Positions 34,226 through 42,199 of a stretch of 61,574 bases of DNA are shown here, piece after piece. A program made the position numbers and the translations under genes. The stretch spans positions 1 to 61,574 of the forward strand of contig NZ_JBFWFX010000013.1 of NCBI RefSeq assembly GCF_050286925.1. Direction: 5' to 3'. This DNA is from Caloranaerobacter sp050286925 (lineage in GTDB: Bacteria; Bacillota; Clostridia; Tissierellales; Thermohalobacteraceae). Under the pieces are notes generated by a model. The model did no database searches, was not told the origin of the DNA, and saw nothing but the letters and a program-made list of their open reading frames with translations. How positions within the stretch are numbered: position 1 is the stretch's first letter; each line of letters begins with the position of its first letter.

Positions 34226-35215
34226 ATGAGTGTGAGTATAAAAGATGTAGCGAAATTATCAGGTGTTTCTGTGGCAACTGTTTCAAGAGTTTTAAATAAA
34301 AGTGGATATGTGAGTGAAGAAACTAAAAAAAAGGTCATGGAAGCAATAGAGAGGACAGGTTATAAACCAAATGCAATTGCAAGGAGCTTAAAAGTTAAAA
34401 ATACTAGGACTATAGGAATAATGATACCAGATATATCAAGTCATTTTTTTCCTGAAGTTGTAAGAGGGATAGAGGATATTGCAAATCTTTATAACTACAA
34501 CATAATACTTTGCAATACCGATTTAGATAGAGATAAAGAAGAAAAATATCTAGATGTACTAGCAGAGAAACAGACTGATGGAATAATATTTATGAGTAAT
34601 ACAATTACTGATACTTTAGCTGAAAAAATCAAAAAAACGGGAATAGATGTTGTTTTAATTTCTACTGATTATGAGGACATGCCATCAGTAACTATAAATA
34701 ATATGAAAGCTTCAGAAGATGCTGTCAAATATATTATTAAAAAGGGATATAAAAAAATAGCCTTCATAGGTGGACCGATGGACGACCCAAATGCTGGTCT
34801 GCCAAGATTTAATGGGTTTGTAAAAGCTCTTACAGAAGGAGGATTATCCCTTAATAGAGAGTATGTATGTGAAGGCGATTATAGATTCAAATCAGGCTAC
34901 AAGGAAGCAAAAAAATTATTAAAATTGCCTGATAGACCTGATGCGATTTTTGCGGCTAGTGATGAAATGGCTTTAGGTGTTATAAGAGCTGCATTTGAGA
35001 TGAAAATAAGAGTACCAGAAGATTTAGGTGTAGTAGGTTTTGATGATATAAATATATCAGAAATGACATTTCCTTCACTTACTACTATTGCACAGCCTTT
35101 ATATGATATGGGTGCAATAGGGATGAGACTTTTAACTAAGATTTTAAATAAGGAGAAGATTGATTCTTATAAAATAATTTTGGAACATAAACTTATAGTT
35201 AGAGAAAGCTGCTGA
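34226..35215 (+). CDS. LacI-family transcriptional regulator (second), controls the adjacent transporter
   Basis: 329 aa. N-terminal VSIKDVAKLSGVSVATVSRVLNKSGYVSEETKKKV, hinge, then a ligand domain ending TFPSLTTIAQPLYDMGAIGMRLL. The start at 34226 fits AAGGTG 6 nt upstream; ATG 34220 is too close to it. The operator TGTAAACGATTACA lies before this gene, before the next permease gene and before the second GH65 gene, so it very likely represses all three in response to an alpha-glucoside or its phosphate. CcpA binding to these cre-like sites is the alternative. Confidence 0.93.
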   Translation: MSVSIKDVAKLSGVSVATVSRVLNKSGYVSEETKKKVMEAIERTGYKPNAIARSLKVKNTRTIGIMIPDISSHFFPEVVRGIEDIANLYNYNIILCNTDLDRDKEEKYLDVLAEKQTDGIIFMSNTITDTLAEKIKKTGIDVVLISTDYEDMPSVTINNMKASEDAVKYIIKKGYKKIAFIGGPMDDPNAGLPRFNGFVKALTEGGLSLNREYVCEGDYRFKSGYKEAKKLLKLPDRPDAIFAASDEMALGVIRAAFEMKIRVPEDLGVVGFDDINISEMTFPSLTTIAQPLYDMGAIGMRLLTKILNKEKIDSYKIILEHKLIVRESC

Positions 35216-35232
35216 AATTTTTTTAAAGCGTA

Positions 35233-35246
35233 TGTAAACGATTACA
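35233..35246 (+). promoter_or_regulatory. LacI-type operator before ABC importer
   Basis: TGTAAACGATTACA, identical to sites at 34199 and 38288, and only 4 bp before the GGAGG of the permease gene. Without a promoter visible between it and the lacI gene, it may act as a roadblock in a read-through transcript. Confidence 0.85.
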
Positions 35247-35259
35247 TAAAGGAGGTTAT

Positions 35260-36153
35260 GTGGTGAAAAGGTTCATTAAAAAATATCATCTAGAAATACT
35301 GTTAATTCTACCTCTTGCTTTATATATCTTTTATTTCACGTTAATACCAGTATTACAAACTATTAAGATGGGTTTTACAAATCCAATAACTGGCAGCTTA
35401 AGTTTAGAAAATTACAAATATTTATTTGAGAGAGAAGACTTTAGGAAGGCTTTTGTTAACACTTTTGTGATATCTATTTTGGGGCTTATAATGCAGCTTA
35501 CAGCTGGTTTAATACTTGCACTTATGCTTAAAAAAGAGTTCAAAACCAAAGGAATATTTAGAGCAATAATCTTGACACCTATGGGGGTACCTACTTTAGT
35601 TTCGGGTGTAGCTTTACTATATATATTTGATACTCAAGGTTATTTTAATGAGTTATTATACAGGATTACTGAAGGCTTGAAATATATTGGATTAATTGCT
35701 GAGACGTACAGGTTTGTACCTATTGATTGGGCAAGTGGTGGTATAAGAACAATACTCATGATAGCATTTGGCGATATGTGGAAGGTAACCCCTATAGTAA
35801 CTTTATTATTACTGGCTGGATTAGAATCGATACCTTTAAATGTATATGAGGCAGCGCAAATAGATGGAGCTTCCAAATGGCAAACATTTAAAAATATAAC
35901 ACTACCTTTACTTAAACCATCTATTACAATGGCTGTAATCCTAAGGTCCGTTGACTTGTTTAGAATTTTTGAGCTTCCAATGATATTAGCAGGAAAAACA
36001 GTTCCTGTATTAGCAACATATGCGTTTGAAGAATATAGAGTTTATAATAATCCTAATGTGTCTGGAGCTGTTTCTACTATTTTACTTGTTATTATATTGA
36101 TATTTGTATTATTATATCTAAAATTTGTCGATAAAGGTGAGGGATTAGCATGA
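35260..36153 (+). CDS. Sugar ABC transporter permease (MalF/UgpA type)
   Basis: 297 aa with six predicted membrane helices; the EAA loop that contacts the ATPase is seen as EAAQIDGASKWQTFKNITLPLLKP. CUT1 family, so the substrate should be an oligosaccharide or glycoside. Two adjacent GTG codons (35260 and 35263) can start; GGAGG lies 4 and 7 nt upstream, so the second is slightly favoured. It overlaps the next permease by 4 bp. No ATPase gene is in the cluster. Confidence 0.92.
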   Translation: MVKRFIKKYHLEILLILPLALYIFYFTLIPVLQTIKMGFTNPITGSLSLENYKYLFEREDFRKAFVNTFVISILGLIMQLTAGLILALMLKKEFKTKGIFRAIILTPMGVPTLVSGVALLYIFDTQGYFNELLYRITEGLKYIGLIAETYRFVPIDWASGGIRTILMIAFGDMWKVTPIVTLLLLAGLESIPLNVYEAAQIDGASKWQTFKNITLPLLKPSITMAVILRSVDLFRIFELPMILAGKTVPVLATYAFEEYRVYNNPNVSGAVSTILLVIILIFVLLYLKFVDKGEGLA

Positions 36154-36986
36154 TGAGTTCAGTTAAAAAAGATAGATTTGGAAAATTTATTGATATATCT
36201 TTTTTCCCCCTTCTTATATTTTTTTCATTGATAATGTTAATACCTGTATATATCTTGGTCAAAGTATCAATTAGTGAGCCAGTAGATGTACTTACACAAC
36301 ATCCAACATTTTTAATTAGGAATTTTACTTGGGATCATTGGATAAAGGTGCTAACCTCTGGTAAATTATGGCCAGCTTTTAGAAAAAGTTTTACGGTAGC
36401 AACAATAACTGCGATATTTGCAATAATCATAGCAACACCTGCTTCATATGTAATTTCAAGATTGCCTAAAAAAGTTAAGTACATTGTAATATTAGGGCTT
36501 TTTTTCACTAGGATGTTTCCAAATGTGGGTATAGCTTTACCGATAGCTGTAAAGTTCTTAAAATGGAATCTTATGGATACCTATATTGGTCTTGTGTTGG
36601 CTCACTTGATTGAACAATTACCCTTTATTACATGGATACTTGTAGGTACCTTTGAGGTTATACCTGTCGATTTAGAAAAAAGTGCAATGATAGATGGAGC
36701 CTCAAGATTGAGAGCTCTTATGAGTATAGTAATACCAAACGCAGCTCCTGGAATTGCAGTAGCGACTTTATTTGTATGGCTAAATTCATGGAATGAATTT
36801 ACTTATGCATTATATTTATCGCTGTCTGAAAATACTTTACCTTTACAAGTTTACTATTATGTTAATAGAGGTGGTTTCTTTCAAACTGCAACATATGCAA
36901 CAATACTAACCATTCCTGTAGCTGTTATCACTTATGCTCTTCAAAGGTATCTAAGATCAGATTACCTTGGAGGAGCAATCAAATAA
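36150..36986 (+). CDS. Sugar ABC transporter permease (MalG/UgpE type)
   Basis: 278 aa, six hydrophobic helices. The EAA-type loop reads EKSAMIDGASRLRALMSIVIPNAAPGI, with Glu-Lys-Ser in place of Glu-Ala-Ala. C-terminal VYYYVNRGGFFQTATYATIL then a final helix. The start codon overlaps the stop of the upstream permease (ATGA-type junction), indicating coupled translation of a heterodimeric channel. It shares the operator upstream of the first permease. Confidence 0.92.
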   Translation: MMSSVKKDRFGKFIDISFFPLLIFFSLIMLIPVYILVKVSISEPVDVLTQHPTFLIRNFTWDHWIKVLTSGKLWPAFRKSFTVATITAIFAIIIATPASYVISRLPKKVKYIVILGLFFTRMFPNVGIALPIAVKFLKWNLMDTYIGLVLAHLIEQLPFITWILVGTFEVIPVDLEKSAMIDGASRLRALMSIVIPNAAPGIAVATLFVWLNSWNEFTYALYLSLSENTLPLQVYYYVNRGGFFQTATYATILTIPVAVITYALQRYLRSDYLGGAIK

Positions 36987-37011
36987 AAATAAAGTAAGGG
37001 GAGGATTTTTT

Positions 37012-38235
37012 ATGAAGGCTAGAAAAATGTTAGCATTACTCATTATTACTGTGCTTGCTTTTATAACATTAGCTGGATGTGCAGGCACAGAGAAAGCGAA
37101 TGAAGAACAGAAAGTACTTAGAGTAAGTATGGCTCTAGGAGAGTCAGAGTGGGAAGTAATGAAAAATAAGGTATTCCCAATATTTGAAAAAGAAAACAAT
37201 GTTAAAATTGAAGCTGTACAAATTGAAGCTGCAGACCTTATTACTAAGCTAGAAGCTATGCACAAAGCTGGTAAGATGGAAATTGATATTATTACTCAAG
37301 ACAATATGCAATTAGCACAACTTGTAGAGAAAGGATTAGTAGAAGATTTAAGTGAATACAGAAACATGATACCTGAAAATGTTATTAAAGCGTTAATACC
37401 AGTTGGAGAATTTAATGGAAAGTTATATTTCATGCCATATAGACCAAATGTAGAAATTAACTTCTACAATGAAAAGAAATTTAATGAATATGGAATTAAG
37501 CCACCAACTAATTGGGATGAACTATTAGAGGTTGCAAAAACTTTAAAAGAAAAAGAAGGCATTGGTAGAGTGGCTATAAAAGGAACATTAGATGGAAATA
37601 CAACTGTACAATTGTTTGAATTCATAAGACAAGCTGGTGGAGATCCACTAGTATTAAACGATGAAGGTTCAATTAAGGCATATACTTTCTTAAAAGAATT
37701 ATGGCCATACTTGTCGCCAGACAGCAAAAAGGCAGATTGGAATACTATGAACAAATACTTAGCAACAGAGTCTGTATATTATGGTGCTAACTGGCCATTT
37801 GGAGTTAATGTAATTGTAAGAGATGGTGGCAAGAAGGAAATAAAAGCGCATGATGGGTTTGCAGGACCTGTTAAGAAATCAAAAGTTCTTGGTGGGGAAG
37901 TAATAGGTATACCAGTAGGATCACCTAATAAAGAATTAGCTGTTAAATTTATGCAGTTCTTAATGAGTAAAGAAACTCAAGAGATATTGGTTACAGAAAT
38001 GGGTTGGCCTTCATGTAGAACTGATGCGTATGGTAAAGTTGAAGAGTGGCAAAAACCTTATTTTGAAGCAGTTAAAGAAGCTCTTAAGGTTTCACAGCCT
38101 AGACCAAATGTAACATATTGGGATACAGTTGATAAAGCTTTAAATGATGCGTTTAGAGAAATTGTAATTGAAGGTAAAGATGTAAAAGCAACACTTGATA
38201 AATATGCTAAAGTTATAGCCGATGCTAAGAAGTAA
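37012..38235 (+). CDS. Extracellular sugar-binding lipoprotein (ABC importer)
   Basis: 407 aa family 1 solute-binding protein. A signal peptide ends in the lipobox LAGC, with Cys23 as the lipidated residue, followed by a charged tether. The mature part shows FNGKLYFMPYRPNVEINFYNEK and a late GGEVIGIPVGSPNKELAVKFMQFL, both typical of cluster 1 binding proteins. Start at 37012 after AAGGGGAGG; it lies 25 bp from the permease gene. Held on the outer face of the membrane, it would deliver the glycoside that the GH65 enzyme phosphorolyses. Confidence 0.92.
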   Translation: MKARKMLALLIITVLAFITLAGCAGTEKANEEQKVLRVSMALGESEWEVMKNKVFPIFEKENNVKIEAVQIEAADLITKLEAMHKAGKMEIDIITQDNMQLAQLVEKGLVEDLSEYRNMIPENVIKALIPVGEFNGKLYFMPYRPNVEINFYNEKKFNEYGIKPPTNWDELLEVAKTLKEKEGIGRVAIKGTLDGNTTVQLFEFIRQAGGDPLVLNDEGSIKAYTFLKELWPYLSPDSKKADWNTMNKYLATESVYYGANWPFGVNVIVRDGGKKEIKAHDGFAGPVKKSKVLGGEVIGIPVGSPNKELAVKFMQFLMSKETQEILVTEMGWPSCRTDAYGKVEEWQKPYFEAVKEALKVSQPRPNVTYWDTVDKALNDAFREIVIEGKDVKATLDKYAKVIADAKK

Positions 38236-38240
38236 CAAGA

Positions 38241-38262
38241 GGGCATATCTTGAGATATGCCC
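38241..38262 (+). terminator. Hairpin after binding-protein gene
   Basis: GGGCATATC-TTGA-GATATGCCC. The T-tract is poor, so termination may be partial, with read-through to the second GH65 gene. Confidence 0.6.
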
Positions 38263-38287
38263 ATAGCTCTATTTTATTGCCAATATA

Positions 38288-38309
38288 TGTAAACGATTAC
38301 ACGTTGACA
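38288..38309 (+). promoter_or_regulatory. LacI-type operator with -35 box before second GH65 gene
   Basis: TGTAAACGATTACA (38288-38301), followed 2 bp later by TTGACA (38304-38309). The -10 element is unclear. Third identical operator of this regulon. Confidence 0.8.
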
Positions 38310-38363
38310 AAGTTGCATTATTAATATTGAATTAGCTTCAATATCTAGGAGAGGAGGCAAATT

Positions 38364-40682
38364 ATGAGGGAGTTTCATAAAAATAAAATAGCAATATACG
38401 AATACGATGAATGGAAAATCATAGAAAAAGAATTTAGTGAGAAAACAAATCAAAGAAGTGAAACTATTTTTTCATTAGGAAATGGTTATTTAGGTATAAG
38501 AGGTAATTTAGAAGAAGGTTATTCTGGTGACCCTAAAACTAGTCTAGTGGGTACTTATATTAATGGAATTTATGAATCAGAGCCAATTATGTATGGAGAG
38601 TACCACTATGGGTATCCTCTTTGGGGACAAACAATGATAAATGTTACTGATTGGAGACTTATCAGCTTTTGGATTGATGATGAAAAATTCGATATGTTAA
38701 AGGGTTCAATTAAGGATTACAGTCGTACTCTTGATATGAGGAATGGAAAACTTACAAGGGAGCTTATTTGGAGAAGTCCTAAAGGTAAGGAAGTATATGT
38801 AAATATTGAAAGATTTGTGTCACTTACAAATAAACATCTAGCTGCAATAAGATTTATGATAAAACCATTAAATTTTGATGGTGAGATTACCTTTGTTTCC
38901 GAATTAGATGGAGATGTGAGAAATAAAAACTTGAGAGAACAAGCATTAATAGTTATAGATAAGTGGATAGATGGAAAACTAGGATACATTCAGCAGAAAA
39001 CTAATAGAACAAAATTTACTATAGGATGTTCAATGTATAATGATTTTTATTGTAAAGGCGAAGATATAGAATATTCGTTAGAAAAAATAGAGGAAGACAA
39101 AAAGATTGGAAATAAAATAGTTTTTAAAGCTAAAAGAAATCAGACATATGTTCTAGACAAATATGTAAACTTCTACACTTCTAGAGATGTAGTTGAAAAT
39201 GAAATCATGAATTATGCTAAAGAAGGGGTTCTAAAGGCTAAGGCTATAGGGTATGACAATCTATATAATGAACATAGAGAATATCTGCTTAGATTCTGGG
39301 AAGATGCTGACATTAAGATAAAGGGAGATATAGCCTTACAACAAGGGATAAGATTTAACAGTTTTCAATTATTACAATCTGTTGGAAGAGATGGTATTAC
39401 TAATATAGGGGCAAAAGGTCTAACGGGTGAAGGATATGAAGGTCACTATTTCTGGGATTCAGAGATATATATACTACCATTTTTCTTATACAGCAAACCG
39501 GAAATTTCTAAAGCATTACTAATGTATAGATATAATACATTAGATAAGGCACGTGAAAGAGCAAGAGAGATGAGAAGTAAAGGGGCATTATTCCCTTGGA
39601 GAACAATTAATGGTGAAGAAGCTTCTTCATACTTCCCAGCATCTACTGCACAATATCATATTGATGCTGATATAACCTATGCTATCTATAAATATGTTGA
39701 AGCAACTGATGATATTGACTTTCTAATAAATTATGGAGCAGAAATCGTGTTTGAAACAGCAAGAATGTGGGCTGATAGGGGAGGATATATACCTCTTAGG
39801 GATAATAAATTCTGTATTAATGAAGTTACAGGACCAGATGAATATAAGCCTTGTGTTAATAATAATTGCTATACTAACTATATGGCACGTTTTAATTTGA
39901 ATTATGGGGTATATGTAGCTGAACTGTTGAAGGCTAAATATCCACAAAAATATGAGGAATTAAAGGAAAAGATTAATCTCAAAGAAGAAGAACTTGTAGA
40001 GTGGAAGAAGGCGGCAGATAATATGTACTTACCTTATGATGAAAGATTAGGAATAAATCCTCAAGATGATAGTTTTCTTTATAAAGAACCATATGATGTA
40101 GATTCAATTCCTGTTGAGGAAACGCCGCTTGTTACAAACTGGCATCAACTAAATATTATGAGATATCAAATATGTAAACAGGCTGACGTTATTTTATTAA
40201 TGTTCTTGCTTGGAAACGAATTTGATATTGAGTTAAAAAGGAGAAATTATGATTTTTATGAACCAAAAACTACACATGACTCATCACTTTCAGCATGTGT
40301 ATTTAGTATTATTGCTTCAGAGATTGGATATAAAGAACAAGCATATAATTATTTTATGCAAACAGCTAGAATGGATTTAGATGATTATAATAATAATGCT
40401 CATGAAGGAATTCACACTGCTTGTATGGCTGGAACATGGGCAAGTGTTGTAAATGGATTTGCTGGAATGAGGGTATACGATGGTGTGTTACATTTTAATC
40501 CATATTTACCTGATAAATGGGAAAGCTATGAGTTTAAGATAAAATACAAGAACAGACAGATAAGTGTTAAGGTTGAAGAAAATTTGATTACTTACAAATT
40601 ACTTTACGGTGATGATATAGTAATATGGCATAAAGGAAGTAAGGTGGAGCTATCAAAATTGAAACAAGTAAGTCTAACATAG
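38364..40682 (+). CDS. Glycoside hydrolase family 65 disaccharide phosphorylase (second)
   Basis: 772 aa GH65 enzyme, same fold as the first but clearly diverged. GHYFWDSEIYILPFFLY and the acid catalyst Glu493 in GPDEYKPCVNNNCYTNY are visible, plus HTACMAGTWASVVNGFAGMR for phosphate binding. The residues after the catalytic Glu (YKPCVNNN, versus FHEHVNNN in the first) form part of the acceptor side, so the two enzymes probably act on different glucobioses or on a glucosylated non-sugar. GAGAGGAGG precedes the ATG. Its operator links it to the LacI/ABC unit upstream. Confidence 0.93.
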   Translation: MREFHKNKIAIYEYDEWKIIEKEFSEKTNQRSETIFSLGNGYLGIRGNLEEGYSGDPKTSLVGTYINGIYESEPIMYGEYHYGYPLWGQTMINVTDWRLISFWIDDEKFDMLKGSIKDYSRTLDMRNGKLTRELIWRSPKGKEVYVNIERFVSLTNKHLAAIRFMIKPLNFDGEITFVSELDGDVRNKNLREQALIVIDKWIDGKLGYIQQKTNRTKFTIGCSMYNDFYCKGEDIEYSLEKIEEDKKIGNKIVFKAKRNQTYVLDKYVNFYTSRDVVENEIMNYAKEGVLKAKAIGYDNLYNEHREYLLRFWEDADIKIKGDIALQQGIRFNSFQLLQSVGRDGITNIGAKGLTGEGYEGHYFWDSEIYILPFFLYSKPEISKALLMYRYNTLDKARERAREMRSKGALFPWRTINGEEASSYFPASTAQYHIDADITYAIYKYVEATDDIDFLINYGAEIVFETARMWADRGGYIPLRDNKFCINEVTGPDEYKPCVNNNCYTNYMARFNLNYGVYVAELLKAKYPQKYEELKEKINLKEEELVEWKKAADNMYLPYDERLGINPQDDSFLYKEPYDVDSIPVEETPLVTNWHQLNIMRYQICKQADVILLMFLLGNEFDIELKRRNYDFYEPKTTHDSSLSACVFSIIASEIGYKEQAYNYFMQTARMDLDDYNNNAHEGIHTACMAGTWASVVNGFAGMRVYDGVLHFNPYLPDKWESYEFKIKYKNRQISVKVEENLITYKLLYGDDIVIWHKGSKVELSKLKQVSLT

Positions 40683-40713
40683 TTATTAAATTGAAATGAT
40701 AGCAATTCTTATG

Positions 40714-40739
40714 ATGAGGGATGTCTATCCCTCATTTTA
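40714..40739 (+). terminator. Intrinsic terminator, first copy
   Basis: ATGAGGG-8 nt-CCCTCAT-TTTA after the second GH65 gene. Confidence 0.85.
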
Positions 40740-40751
40740 GACTGTAGGCAA

Positions 40752-40969
40752 AATAAAATATTTATGAAAATAACGCTCATGCGAAAGAATTTAGAAAAAA
40801 CTAAAGGCTTAAATTTTTAGAAAATCCTAACGCACCTAATCAAGACGTCCTGTCTTGTAGGATGCTGGCTTAGCGTCCTGCTAAGCCTACGGATTTTCTC
40901 AAAAATTTTCACCAAGTTTTTTAAACTAAATTCTTTCAAGCATTAGCTTTTATTTTCATGTATTTTTTA
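40752..40969 (+). repeat. MITE-like foldback element with two GTCCT-loop hairpins
   Basis: Imperfect terminal inverted repeats run from 40754 and 40969 inward (ATGAAAATAA, GCTCATGC, GAAAGAATTTAG with their complements), then AGAAAATCC/GGATTTTCT. The core has CAAGAC-GTCCT-GTCTTG (40841-40857) and GGCTTAGC-GTCCT-GCTAAGCC (40867-40887). No open frame. Confidence 0.8.
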
Positions 40970-40996
40970 AAAGGTTAACTTTGTCAACAAGCTATA

Positions 40997-41022
40997 ATGA
41001 GGGATGTCTATCCCTCATTTTT
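40997..41022 (+). terminator. Intrinsic terminator, second copy
   Basis: Same ATGAGGG...CCCTCAT hairpin with a longer T-run, 283 bp after the first. Confidence 0.85.
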
Positions 41023-41044
41023 ATCTGTAGTAATTAAAAAACTA

Positions 41045-41095
41045 TTGCAAAATTTAATTGACTGTATTATAATTAACAATGACAACGTTGTCATT
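41045..41095 (+). promoter_or_regulatory. Promoter and operator of third lacI gene
   Basis: TTGCAA (41045-41050), 17 bp, TATAAT (41068-41073). The perfect 18-bp palindrome AATGACAACGTTGTCATT (41078-41095) covers the transcription start, fitting autorepression. Confidence 0.88.
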
Positions 41096-41108
41096 TGGAG
41101 GAATAAAC

Positions 41109-42113
41109 ATGAGAAATGTTACTATGTCTGATATAGCAAAACTTGCAGGTGTATCAGTAAAGACAGTATCTAGAGTGATAAACAACAGTAAAAATGTTAA
41201 AGAAGAAACTAGACAAAAAGTATTAAAGGTAATAAAAGAACAAGGATATCAGGTAAATATCCTTGCAAGAGGACTTAGACAGAAAGAAACTAAAACTATA
41301 ATAGTTTTTATAGACAAGCATAGTGGTGGGTATTGGAGTATATGGCATAATGAGATTGTACAAGAGTTAATTAAACAGTCAAAACAGAGAGGATATAAAA
41401 TAGTTATTTCGCCTTCTTCTGCAGAAGGATGTTTAGACGATGACACAGATGGTTTTTATCTATTGAAAAGCAGAATGGCAGATGGGGCGATTATTTTTGA
41501 TAATATTAAAAACGATATTAGAATTGATTATTTGAGAGAGAATGAAATCCCATTTGTAATTATTGGTAAAGATATTACTTATTCAGATACTTGTTATGTT
41601 GATTTAAATAATTACAAAGCTGGATATATAGGTGGAAAGTATTTAATAGATAAAGGATATAAAAATATAGTTTTTTTTCTAGGAGATGAAAACTTTATCG
41701 TTAATAAAGAAAGAAGTAAAGGTTTTTTAGATGCTTGTAAAGGGAATACTAATATTAAGCAGTCTGTATTATTTAATATAAGTAGTTTAGATATTGCATA
41801 TAAAGAAACAGTCAAGATATTAAGAAAAAATAAACCTGATGCATTCTTCGTATCAGGGGATGAACGAGCATTAGGAGTTTATAAGGCAATAAAGGAGAGT
41901 GGGTTGTCAATTCCAGATGAAATTGCAGTATTAGGGATTGATAATATTCAGTTATGTGAATATGTTTATCCAGCTCTATCATCAATAGATCAACCGAAAG
42001 AAGAATTTGGTAGTCAAGCTATTAATATTTTGCTTGAGTTAATAAATAAGAAGTGTAAGATCACAAAAAGAGTACTTATAGAACCGAGGTTAGTGCTTAG
42101 AAATTCGACTTAG
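41109..42113 (+). CDS. LacI-family transcriptional regulator (third)
   Basis: 334 aa from the ATG at 41109, which has TGGAGG 9 nt upstream; an earlier in-frame ATG lies inside the operator palindrome. N-terminal VTMSDIAKLAGVSVKTVSRVINNSKNVKEETRQKV, ligand domain ending YPALSSIDQPKEEFGSQAINILL. Its palindrome, and a partial copy (ATGACAACG, 42129-42137) before the next gene, indicate control of itself and of the following transporter/glycosyltransferase/phosphorylase operon. Confidence 0.92.
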   Translation: MRNVTMSDIAKLAGVSVKTVSRVINNSKNVKEETRQKVLKVIKEQGYQVNILARGLRQKETKTIIVFIDKHSGGYWSIWHNEIVQELIKQSKQRGYKIVISPSSAEGCLDDDTDGFYLLKSRMADGAIIFDNIKNDIRIDYLRENEIPFVIIGKDITYSDTCYVDLNNYKAGYIGGKYLIDKGYKNIVFFLGDENFIVNKERSKGFLDACKGNTNIKQSVLFNISSLDIAYKETVKILRKNKPDAFFVSGDERALGVYKAIKESGLSIPDEIAVLGIDNIQLCEYVYPALSSIDQPKEEFGSQAINILLELINKKCKITKRVLIEPRLVLRNST

Positions 42114-42128
42114 TTCTTTTTTTTAATC

Positions 42129-42172
42129 ATGACAACGATAGACAAAGTTAATTAAGCCAATTATAATTGGCT
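42129..42172 (+). promoter_or_regulatory. Promoter of second sugar importer operon with two palindromic sites
   Basis: TAGACA (42139-42144), 17 bp, TATAAT (42162-42167). ATGACAACG (42129-42137) is a half of the upstream LacI operator. The -10 box is centred in a perfect palindrome AGCCAATTATAATTGGCT (42155-42172). Confidence 0.75.
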
Positions 42173-42199
42173 ATAAAATAAAAAGAGAGGAGAAAGGTT

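Larger units (their letters stand above)
40711..41030 (+). repeat. 37-bp direct repeats containing terminators, flanking a foldback element
   Basis: 40711-40747 and 40994-41030 agree at 33 of 37 positions. Each contains the terminator ATGAGGG-ATGTCTAT-CCCTCAT and ends CTGTAG. The 246 bp between them hold an inverted-repeat element. No protein gene is present from 40683 to 41108. Confidence 0.85.

Noticed and set aside
40711..41030. CRISPR-like array from the repeated 37-mer
   Set aside because: Only two copies, each with a terminator, 246 bp apart and without cas genes.
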